Below, one piece after another: positions 8,126-15,616 of a stretch of DNA of 64,000 bases. The notes below the pieces were generated by a model. It was not told the DNA's origin, did no database searches, and saw nothing but the letters and a program-made list of their open reading frames with translations. The stretch's first letter is position 1. The number at the start of each line of letters is the position of its first letter. Source of the stretch: Gemmatimonadota bacterium (GTDB taxonomy: Bacteria; Gemmatimonadota; Gemmatimonadetes; Gemmatimonadales; Gemmatimonadaceae); the NCBI GenBank assembly GCA_016191225.1, contig JACPPC010000013.1, forward strand, positions 62,001 to 126,000, written 5' to 3'. The position numbers and the translations under genes are program-made.

Positions 8126-9507
8126 GTCCAGCAGACAACCTGACGTCGGTCGGCGGCGCGCTCCACAGTCCGGCCGTGCAGGTCGTGATCGCGGTGGTGG
8201 CGGTGGTGCTGGTGGTCGTGGTGGGGCGCGAGTTGCTGCGCGTGCCGGCCAGGCTCCACGTGCTGATGTTCACGGCATTCCTCGACATGGTCGGGGCGCT
8301 GATCGTGATCCCGCTGCTGCCGTTCTACGCGGCGCGGATGGGCGCCGGCGGCCTGATCGTCGGCATCCTGGTGAGCTCGTTCGCGGCGGCCCAGCTGCTC
8401 TCGGCGCCGCTGTGGGGGCGCTTCTCGGACCGGTTCGGGCGGCGGCCGACGCTGCTGGTGGCGCTCGGGGCGAGCGTGATCGCGTACATCATCTTCGGCT
8501 ACGCGACGTCGATCTGGGTGCTGCTCCTGTCGCGGCTGGTGCTCGGCGCCGGGGGCGGCACGGTGGGGGTGATCCAGGCCTATGTGGCCGACGCGACGGA
8601 GCCCAGGGACCGGGCGCGGAGCCTCGGCTGGCTGTCGGCGGCGACGAACGCGGGCGTGGCGCTGGGGCCGGTGCTCGGCTCGTGGGCGGCCCTCGTCGGG
8701 AGCAGGACGTTCACGGTCGGGTCGGGTTCGTTCTCGATCGGGCACGCGGCCCCGGGGCTGCTGGCGGCGTCGCTCTGCCTGCTCAACATGGGCTTCGCCT
8801 GGAAGTACCTGCAGGAGCCCAAGGGAGTGACCGGCGAGCACCCGGTGCACAAGCACGAGCCGCGGGCGACGTCGACCGCGGGGGCGGCGCTGCGGGTGAT
8901 CTCGCACTCGGCCGAGCCCTCGAGCCGGCTGATCTGGATCTATGCGATCGCGATGGGGGCGTTCGGCGGGGCGACGGCGGTGCTGGGGCTCTTCCTCAAG
9001 GACGAGTTCGGCGTGACCGAGGAGACGATCGGGTACTTCTTCCTCTACATCGGCGTGATCTCGGTGATCACGCGGGTGCTGGCGCTGGGGCGGCTGGTGG
9101 ACCGGCTGGGGGAGCCGCGGCTGTCGCGGGTGGGGATGGTGCTGCTGGCGCTGGGACTGGGCGGGCTGCCGTTCGCGAGCAACCTGGCGCTGATGGCGCT
9201 GTTCGTGGCGCTGATCCCGCTCGGCACCGCGTTCACCTTTCCGTGCGTGACGGCAATGCTGTCGCGGGTGATCCACCCCGGGGAGCGCGGGCTGTACATG
9301 GGCTTGCAGCAGACGTTCGGCGGGACGGCGCGGGTGGTGTTCCCGATCGCGATGGGGACGCTGTTCGACACGGTGGGGCACGGGTGGCCGTTCTGGGTGT
9401 GCGGCGCGCTCGTGCTGTCGACGATTTCGCTGGGGCTGGGCATGGAGGGGTACCTGAAGCCCAAGCCCGCCGCGGCGGCGCCGTCGGAGCCGGCGACGGC
9501 CGCGTAG
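8122..9507 (+). CDS. MFS transporter
   Basis: A 461-residue major facilitator with about 12-13 hydrophobic segments. The diagnostic loop 2-3 motif is GRFSDRFGRRPTLL (around residues 100-113), preceded by the TM1-type FLDMVGALIVIPLLPFY, which resembles drug or tetracycline-type exporters. An extra hydrophobic segment at residues 18-34 precedes the core. The GTG start overlaps the stop of permease 2, tying the gene to the nucleoside importer. A role in exporting or exchanging a related metabolite is possible, but the substrate cannot be read from the sequence. Confidence 0.88.
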   Translation: MSPADNLTSVGGALHSPAVQVVIAVVAVVLVVVVGRELLRVPARLHVLMFTAFLDMVGALIVIPLLPFYAARMGAGGLIVGILVSSFAAAQLLSAPLWGRFSDRFGRRPTLLVALGASVIAYIIFGYATSIWVLLLSRLVLGAGGGTVGVIQAYVADATEPRDRARSLGWLSAATNAGVALGPVLGSWAALVGSRTFTVGSGSFSIGHAAPGLLAASLCLLNMGFAWKYLQEPKGVTGEHPVHKHEPRATSTAGAALRVISHSAEPSSRLIWIYAIAMGAFGGATAVLGLFLKDEFGVTEETIGYFFLYIGVISVITRVLALGRLVDRLGEPRLSRVGMVLLALGLGGLPFASNLALMALFVALIPLGTAFTFPCVTAMLSRVIHPGERGLYMGLQQTFGGTARVVFPIAMGTLFDTVGHGWPFWVCGALVLSTISLGLGMEGYLKPKPAAAAPSEPATAA

Positions 9508-9756
9508 CCGGCTCCTTTCGCGCGCACGGCGCGCCGCACCTGCTGGAGCGGCGCCATCCGGGTCGGTTGGCTCCGGGAGCGTCTGGCCGACGCGGACGCC
9601 GCGCAACGGCGCGCGAAACCCGATCGCCGGAGGGCGACGTCCAAGGGTCGCCCTCCCGGCCTGGGGCGGCGGCGCGGGGCCGGGGCGATACCCGTTGCGT
9701 TCCGTTACCCCCTGGCGCCGCGCGGTCGTGGGGAGAGGGAAGAACGAGGGCGCGGG

Positions 9757-9783
9757 GCAGGTCCTTCGCCGTGCTCAGGAGGG
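9757..9783 (+). repeat. dispersed repeat, copy 3
   Basis: A degenerate copy (GTCCTTCGCCGTGCTCAGGA) at the 3' end of the response-regulator gene. The TGA stop of that gene (minus strand, 9775-9777) lies within it, as at copy 1. Confidence 0.7.
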
Positions 9784-10386
9784 CGGGTCGATGCGCAGCA
9801 ACTCGGGCGACAGAGGCCCCCACTCATGGGCCTCGATGTCGTGGGCCACGTCGATCACGCGGATCTGGAGGTTCATCGCCGCGCGCTGCATGCGCTGGAA
9901 GGCGTCCGGCTCGCTCGCGCCGGTGAGCTTCTTCAGGATGCCCTTGGCCCGCTCGATGGACTTGCGCTCGGCGAGGCGCATCCTGGCGTCGGCCACGGCA
10001 TGGTCGCGCTCCCTGGCCCGTTCCATGGCGAGCCGCAGCGTGCCGTCGAGGATTGCCGGCGGCGTCGGCTTGGGCAGGAACGCCACGGCCGACGTCACCG
10101 CCACCTGGCGCTCGTCGAGCTGGAGTGCGGGGTCGCCGGTGAAGAGGATGATCACGGTGCCGGGCTTGGCCCGCGTGATCTGCTCGGCGGCCTCGATGCC
10201 CGAACCGTCGGGCATGTGGACGTCGAGCAGCACCGCGTCGGGGGAGTGACGCCTGGCCTGCTCGACGGCCTCACGGCCCGTGCCCACCCGCGCGATCACC
10301 ACATAGCCGAACGACACGAGCACCTTCGCGAGGAGGTCGCGGGCATCCGCGTCGTCCTCGGCGAGCAACACACGAAAACGCGACAT
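9775..10386 (-). CDS. response regulator with ANTAR RNA-binding domain
   Basis: A 203-residue two-domain regulator. The receiver domain spans 1-120 with acidic pocket Glu10/Asp11/Asp12, phosphoacceptor Asp55 (LLDVHMPDG), Thr83 and Lys106. The ANTAR domain is at about 135-185, with the helix ERKSIERAKGILKKLTGASE. ANTAR regulators bind paired hexaloop hairpins in leader RNAs and act as transcription antiterminators after phosphorylation. ATG 10386 is preferred over ATG 10422 because AAGGACGAG lies just upstream. The hybrid kinase gene ends 73 bases upstream on the same strand and is the likely phosphodonor. Its RNA target was not identified. Confidence 0.9.
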   Translation of the reverse strand: MSRFRVLLAEDDADARDLLAKVLVSFGYVVIARVGTGREAVEQARRHSPDAVLLDVHMPDGSGIEAAEQITRAKPGTVIILFTGDPALQLDERQVAVTSAVAFLPKPTPPAILDGTLRLAMERARERDHAVADARMRLAERKSIERAKGILKKLTGASEPDAFQRMQRAAMNLQIRVIDVAHDIEAHEWGPLSPELLRIDPPS

Positions 10387-10459
10387 CTCGTCCTTGCGAG
10401 GGCGGGATGGCCGGTTCGGCACGCCCGGCAGCTTCGTCGCCGCCGGGACGTCGAGCGCG

Positions 10460-12445
10460 CTACCGGGCCTGGCCGGCGACGCGCTCCAGCAGCTCGCGCG
10501 CGGCGAGCGGCTTTCTCAGGGTGAAGTCTGCAGCGACGGACGGGGGTGGCGCCAGTTCCCACCCGGTGATGACGCCGACCCGCAGGCCGGGAAACCGCGC
10601 GCGCAGCTCGGCGACGAAGGCCCAGCCGTCGCCGTCGGGGAGGAAGATGTCGCTCACCACCACGTCGACAGGTGGGGCGCCGCCCGGGGCGCCGAGGCTC
10701 GCGCGGGCCTCGGCGAGGGTTCCGGCCTCGACCACGGTGTGCCCCTCCCCCTCGAGGAGCTCGCGCAGCAGGCGGCGGGCCTCGGCGTGGTCCTCGACGA
10801 GGAGCACGCGCCGGGCGACGGACGGTGCGGGCGCCGCCGCGGCGGGCGGGGCGGCGGTGCCGGCCACGGGAAGGCGCAGGCGCACGATCGTGCCGCGCCC
10901 CGGCTCGGAGGTGATTTCGGCGCGACCGCGATGGCGGCGGGCGATGCCGTACACTTCGCTCAGGCCGAGCCCCGAGCCGCGGGTTCCCTTGGTCGAGAAG
11001 AAGGGCTCGAAGGCCCGCTCGCGCACCTCGGTCGTCATGCCGACGCCGGTGTCGCGCACCTCGAGCAGGGCCTCGTCGCCGGAGCGGCGCGACGCCACGG
11101 TGAGCCGGCCGCCGGCGGGCATCGCGTCCACGGCGTTGCCGAGGAGGCTGAGCAGCGCCTCGCGCACCTCGCCGGCGATGCCCTCGATCGTGACCCCGGG
11201 GGCGAGCTCGCGCACAACCTCGATGCGTCCCCCGACCTCCCGGTCGGCCCACGCGGCCTGCGCGATCTCGATGGCCTCGCCCGCGACGGTGGCGAGGTCG
11301 AAGTGCTGCTCGGGCCGGCTGCTGATCGGGTCCTGGCGAATGAAGCGTCCGACCCGCGCGGCGGTGGCGGCGCCGGTCTCGGCGGCCTTCTGGATGCGCC
11401 GCGCGTAGTCGCGCACGAGGTCGGGATCGGCGGCGTTGCGGTGGAGCAGGAAGGCCGCCGCCATGATCGGGTTGAGGGCGTTGTTCACGTCATGCATGAC
11501 GCCGGCGGCGAGCTGCCCCACGGCGGCGAGGCGGCGGTCGCGGGCGAGCGCCTCCTGCAGGGCGAGGAGCTCACCGGAGCGCTTCTGCACCATCTGCTCG
11601 AGGCGCTCGGCCTCGGTGGCCACGTGGACGTAGAGGGCGGAGCCGACGCGCACCTGCTCCTCGAGCTGCTGGGCGAGGCGCACCCGCTCGGTGATGTCGC
11701 GCTCGACCGTCACGGCACCACGCACCACCCCGGCGGGATCGCGGAGCGGGTTGCTGTTGACCTCGACGGCGGCCTCGCCCGCGGCCGAGCGGACGAGGAG
11801 CACCTCGCCGCGCACCGACTCGCCGCGCAGGGCGCGCGCGGCCGGGTGCTGGTCGAGGGTGAGGCGCGAGTGCTCCATCGAGCGGGGCTGCTCGAGGGCG
11901 TCGAGCTGGGCGAGCGTGGTGACCGCGGCCTGGCCGTCGCCGCGGACGGCCAGGGCGTTGCTGCGCACGATGCGGCCGTCGCGGTCGAAGACCCGCACCG
12001 ACTCCGGCATCAGGTCGAAGATCACCGACAGTTGCGACACGCTGGTGGCGAGGTGGGCCCGCAGGTCCTCGCGCTCGCTCACGTCGGCGGCGAGGAGGGC
12101 AATGCCGCTGGCGGCGCCGGTCACGGCCACCGGGACGGTGGTGACCTCGACGGCGCGGGCGCCATCGGGCCCGTCGGCCAAGACGCGCGTGGTGCGCGGC
12201 GCGCCGACGGCGCGCCCCTCGGCCACGAGCGGGGCGAGGTCCGTGCGGGCGACGGGAAAGGCGTCGCGCGCGCCCGTCGCGCTGGGCGGGCGGACGGCAC
12301 CGGTCAACTCGCGGTAGTGCGCGTTGGCGTGCACGAGCTCGAGCGCGCCGTCAAAGACGGCGAGTGCGACGGGGAGGGCGTCGAGCCAGTCGCTCAAGGC
12401 GAGCTCGCCGGGCGGTGGGAGTGGGAGGGACATGCGGCGGGACAT
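10460..12445 (-). CDS. PAS hybrid sensor histidine kinase
   Basis: A 661-residue soluble kinase without clear membrane segments. PAS-like regions span about 18-125 and 140-255 (ending ERDITERVRLA), followed by a coiled linker. The histidine motif GQLAAGVMHDVNNALNP has His318; ATPase boxes are N (Asn437), G1 (DTGVG 465-469) and G2 (GSGLGL 490-495). The C-terminal receiver starts near 545 with Asp599 (SDIFLPDG) and Lys645. The H-box reads HDVNN rather than HELRTP, as in NtrB-like HWE-independent kinases used with atypical regulators. The frame is open further upstream; ATG 12445 or 12433 is chosen at the start of recognisable sequence. It is probably the partner of the ANTAR regulator downstream. 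Confidence 0.88.
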   Translation of the reverse strand: MSRRMSLPLPPPGELALSDWLDALPVALAVFDGALELVHANAHYRELTGAVRPPSATGARDAFPVARTDLAPLVAEGRAVGAPRTTRVLADGPDGARAVEVTTVPVAVTGAASGIALLAADVSEREDLRAHLATSVSQLSVIFDLMPESVRVFDRDGRIVRSNALAVRGDGQAAVTTLAQLDALEQPRSMEHSRLTLDQHPAARALRGESVRGEVLLVRSAAGEAAVEVNSNPLRDPAGVVRGAVTVERDITERVRLAQQLEEQVRVGSALYVHVATEAERLEQMVQKRSGELLALQEALARDRRLAAVGQLAAGVMHDVNNALNPIMAAAFLLHRNAADPDLVRDYARRIQKAAETGAATAARVGRFIRQDPISSRPEQHFDLATVAGEAIEIAQAAWADREVGGRIEVVRELAPGVTIEGIAGEVREALLSLLGNAVDAMPAGGRLTVASRRSGDEALLEVRDTGVGMTTEVRERAFEPFFSTKGTRGSGLGLSEVYGIARRHRGRAEITSEPGRGTIVRLRLPVAGTAAPPAAAAPAPSVARRVLLVEDHAEARRLLRELLEGEGHTVVEAGTLAEARASLGAPGGAPPVDVVVSDIFLPDGDGWAFVAELRARFPGLRVGVITGWELAPPPSVAADFTLRKPLAARELLERVAGQAR

Positions 12446-12752
12446 GCGTGGGGAGGCCGCAGCGAACGTAGCGCGCGGGAAGGTGAACGGCGAGGACGAT
12501 GCGCCGGGCGCAACCACGGGGCACGGGGCGGCACGGAGGTTCCGGAGGAGGCAACGGCGCGGGGCCTGGGGGCGCGCGGGCGGGAACCCGGCCCGGGAAG
12601 CCTGCATCGGCGCGGGTGCCGGCAAGGGAAGCGCCTTCGGCTCGGGCGGGGCGTTCCGGGAAATCAGTTGCCATTGCCCGCGCCGGCTCCGTGAACCCCC
12701 GTGCATCCCGGTGACTCCGCGGAGGCGCCCTCCTCGCCCTTCCCCCTCGCGG
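12446..12752. other. intergenic region with CTCCGTG-type repeat
   Basis: No convincing gene lies between the kinase start and the NADH dehydrogenase stop. At 12687-12724 there is a CTCCGTGAACCCCCGTG-like element related to the repeats near 27.5 and 35.65 kb. The kinase promoter should lie here, but no clear -35/-10 was recognised. Confidence 0.5.
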
Positions 12753-14075
12753 CTACCCGCGCTCGATGGTGTGCTCGCCGGTGTGACGCAGACGCGCCTC
12801 CTCCTCGCCGCGCTCGCGGCCGGTGATGAGGCGCGACCCGCGCTGGTAGGTGAAGTACGCCCACGCCCACTGCATGAACACCACCAGCCGGTTGCGGAAG
12901 CCCACGAGGTACATGATGTGGAGGAAGATCCAGAAGACCCAGGCCGGCGTGCCCGCGATGCGCATGAAGCCCAGGTCGCCGATCGCGCGGTTGCGGCCGA
13001 TCGTCGCCAGCTCGCCCTTGTTCCAGTAGCGGAACGGGCGGCGCGGCTCGCCGCGCAGCGTGCGCAGCACGTTCCGCGCCGCATGCACGCCTCCCTGCAT
13101 CGCCCCTTGCGCCACGCCCGGCACCGGCCTGCCCTCGCTGGTGGCCGCGGCGGCGTCGCCGACCACGAACACCTCGGGATGGCCGGGGATCGAGAGGTCG
13201 GGGTTCACGATCGCGCGGCCCGACTTGTCCAGCGGCACGCCGAGTTGCCTCGTGAGCGACGAGGCACGATTCCCCGCGGCCCAGAACACCGTGCGCGACG
13301 CGATCCGCTCGGCGCCGATCGACACGCCCTCGCCGTCGACGCGCGTGACAACCGCGTTGGTGCGGATCTCGACGCCGAGCTCCTCGAGGTCGCGGTGCGC
13401 GCGCGCCGCGAGCGACGGCACGAAGCCCGGCAGGATGCGCGGCCCGCCCTCGACGAGGATCACCCGCGTCCGTCGCGTGTCGGTGCGGCGGAAGTCCCGG
13501 TGGAAGGCGTGGCGCGCCAGCTCCGGGAGCATGCCGGCGAGTTCCACGCCGGTGGGCCCCGCCCCCACGACCACGAACGACTGGTGCGCCGCGCGCCCGG
13601 CGTCCGTCTCGCAGCGCTCGGCGAGCTCGAAGCTGAGCAGGAAGCGGCGGCGGATCTCGAGCGCGTCGTCGAGGGTCTTGAGCCCCGGCGCGTGTCCCTC
13701 CCACTCGTCGTGGCCGAAGTACGCGTGGCGCGCCCCGGTGGCCACGACCAGGTAGTCGTAGGGGACCGCGTGCCGGCCATCGTCGAGGGTCACGGTGCGC
13801 GCGGCGAGGTCGATCGCCCGTGCCTCGCCCAGCAGCACGGTGGCATTGTGCACGCCGCGCAGCACCCACCGGATCGGCACCGTGATGTCGCTGGGCGAGA
13901 GCGCGGCCGTGGCCACCTGGTACAGCAGCGGCTGGAAAAGGTGGTGGTTCGTTCGGTCGATGAGGGTGACGCTCACCGGTGCGCGGCGCAGCGCGCGGGC
14001 GGCATGCATGCCGCCAAAGCCGCCGCCAAGGATGACGACGCGGGGGAGCGGCGAGGCGGGAGCGGCGCCGGTCAT
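12753..14075 (-). CDS. ndh: type II NADH dehydrogenase (NDH-2)
   Basis: A monotopic, non-proton-pumping NADH:quinone oxidoreductase that passes electrons to the quinone pool. It has 440 residues, the normal size. The FAD Rossmann motif GGGFGG is at residues 17-22, the quinone-site-type FQPLLYQVATAALSPSDI near 47-64, the NADH Rossmann motif VVVGAGPTGVELAG near 167-180 and the second FAD motif VFVVGDAAA near 305-313. A C-terminal hydrophobic/amphipathic segment rich in Trp, Phe and Tyr (about 375-415) would anchor it to the inner membrane. It is transcribed divergently from the secreted repeat protein at 14159 with an 83-base gap, so promoters for both must lie there. Confidence 0.93.
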   Translation of the reverse strand: MTGAAPASPLPRVVILGGGFGGMHAARALRRAPVSVTLIDRTNHHLFQPLLYQVATAALSPSDITVPIRWVLRGVHNATVLLGEARAIDLAARTVTLDDGRHAVPYDYLVVATGARHAYFGHDEWEGHAPGLKTLDDALEIRRRFLLSFELAERCETDAGRAAHQSFVVVGAGPTGVELAGMLPELARHAFHRDFRRTDTRRTRVILVEGGPRILPGFVPSLAARAHRDLEELGVEIRTNAVVTRVDGEGVSIGAERIASRTVFWAAGNRASSLTRQLGVPLDKSGRAIVNPDLSIPGHPEVFVVGDAAAATSEGRPVPGVAQGAMQGGVHAARNVLRTLRGEPRRPFRYWNKGELATIGRNRAIGDLGFMRIAGTPAWVFWIFLHIMYLVGFRNRLVVFMQWAWAYFTYQRGSRLITGRERGEEEARLRHTGEHTIERG

Positions 14076-14158
14076 GCACGAAACGTAGCGCTGCCGGCGC
14101 GCGCTGGCGGTGCGCCGCGGGGCGTCCTACCTTCGCGGCGACTCCCGCCCCCGCCACC

Positions 14159-15418
14159 ATGCGCCACGCCTCGTTTGCCCTCGTCGCCATGGCCGCCGTC
14201 GCCCTGCACGCGACCGCCGCCGCCCAGCATCCCGCACCTCCCACCGCGCCACCGGCAGCGGGGCAGCCCGCCGCGCAGCAGGAGGCCGACGCCTACACGC
14301 GCTACGAGCTCCTCGCGCCGGGCTCGGGGAAGTTCCGCATCCTTTATGAGGTCACGGCCACGACCCCCGGGGCGACGCACTACTTCAACCCGATCCGCAA
14401 GGGAAGCATCGCCAGCGACGAGCGCGTCACCGATCGCGCGACGGGAAGGCCGCTTGCATTCGACGTGGTGGGGGCCGCGATCGCCCGCGCCGGCGGCGTG
14501 CGCAATCCCGACACCACGCAGACGTACATCCGCGTCACCTTGGCACGCCCCGTGGCCGCCAACGGTGGCGAGGCACGCGTGCTGATCGACAAGACGTACG
14601 AGGACGCGAAGAGCTACTTCACCGAGTGGAATGGGATCACCTTCAACCGCTCGCTCGGCATCAAGCGCAACACGGTCGTGCTCCCCGCCGGCTACGAGCT
14701 CACGAGCTGCAACTACCCGTCGCAGGTGCGGCGAGAGCCCGACGGCCGGATCGCGATCTCGTTCTGGAACGGGACGCCGGCCGAGGCGCCGCTGGTGCTC
14801 AAGGCGCGCCCGGCGGCGGCGATGGCGAGCGCAGCGGCGGCCCCTCCCGCGGCGCTCGCCGACCGGCTCGACGAGCGCGCCCACCAGAACCGCGAGATCG
14901 TGTACTTCCTCCAGCAGCCCGAGACCCACGCGTTCGACCTGTACCACGACTACACCGAGTCGCGCCCCGGCGCCGCCGCCTACCTCAACATCGTGCGGCC
15001 GGGGAGCACGGTGTCCGGGCCGCGCGCCCGCAACCTCGACACCGGCGAGGAGCTCAGGTGGGAGATCCTCACGGGCGACACGATCACCCGCGCCGGCCTC
15101 CGGGCGGGCACCGTCACGCCCGCCACGGAAGTCGTCGTCTTCCGGTTCGCGCCGGTGGCGGCGGGGAGCTCGATCCGGCTGCGGATGTTCGAGACGTATA
15201 CCGACACGGCGCGCTACAGGCTGGTGGGCGACGAACTGGTCTGGGACCGCTCGTTCGGCCGGCCGGCGAACGCGGTGGTGCTGCCGGCGGGGTGGATGCT
15301 GACCAACAGCTCGGTGCCGGCCACGGTGAGCGAGACGGTGGACGGGCGGATCCGGCTCGATTTCATCAATCCGCGCACGGACGAGATCGCGGTGCTGGTG
15401 ACGGCGCGGCGGCGGTAG
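14159..15418 (+). CDS. secreted protein with internally duplicated domain, function unknown
   Basis: A 419-residue exported protein not assignable to a known family. A signal peptide at 1-22 (cleavage near ATAAAQ) is followed by a Pro/Ala-rich linker. Two homologous halves span about 59-218 and 262-418: both run from an aromatic/PGA segment through a Thr-Gly pair, a Tyr-Glu/Thr-Tyr-Thr strand region and SLGIKRNTVVLPAGYELTS versus SFGRPANAVVLPAGWMLTN, and both end in DGRI followed by an alternating strand. An Ala-rich linker separates them. The composition suggests beta-sandwich folds. It stands divergent from ndh and 198 bases upstream of the S41 protease, in the same direction; a partnership with that protease is possible but not shown. 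Confidence 0.8.
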   Translation: MRHASFALVAMAAVALHATAAAQHPAPPTAPPAAGQPAAQQEADAYTRYELLAPGSGKFRILYEVTATTPGATHYFNPIRKGSIASDERVTDRATGRPLAFDVVGAAIARAGGVRNPDTTQTYIRVTLARPVAANGGEARVLIDKTYEDAKSYFTEWNGITFNRSLGIKRNTVVLPAGYELTSCNYPSQVRREPDGRIAISFWNGTPAEAPLVLKARPAAAMASAAAAPPAALADRLDERAHQNREIVYFLQQPETHAFDLYHDYTESRPGAAAYLNIVRPGSTVSGPRARNLDTGEELRWEILTGDTITRAGLRAGTVTPATEVVVFRFAPVAAGSSIRLRMFETYTDTARYRLVGDELVWDRSFGRPANAVVLPAGWMLTNSSVPATVSETVDGRIRLDFINPRTDEIAVLVTARRR

Positions 15419-15455
15419 TGGCGGATCCGTCGCTGGGGGCGGGCGAACGGGAGGC

Positions 15456-15532
15456 GCAGATCGTTCGCCGCGCTCGGAATGACGAAAGTGTCGCGCTCAG
15501 GATGACGGCGGGTTGGCGCTCAGGATGACGGT
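15456..15532 (+). repeat. dispersed repeat, cluster of three degenerate copies
   Basis: Three partial copies in tandem (cores near 15460-15484, 15491-15506 and 15515-15530), each containing GCGCTC(A/G)GRATGAC, in the gap between the duplicated-domain gene and the S41 protease gene. Confidence 0.7.
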
Positions 15533-15616
15533 GGTGTGGCGCGTGACGGATCGCGCTCGCGGCCACAGATTTCCGCGGTCCACGCGCCGCCACCCCATCC
15601 GCCGACCTCCCGCCCC

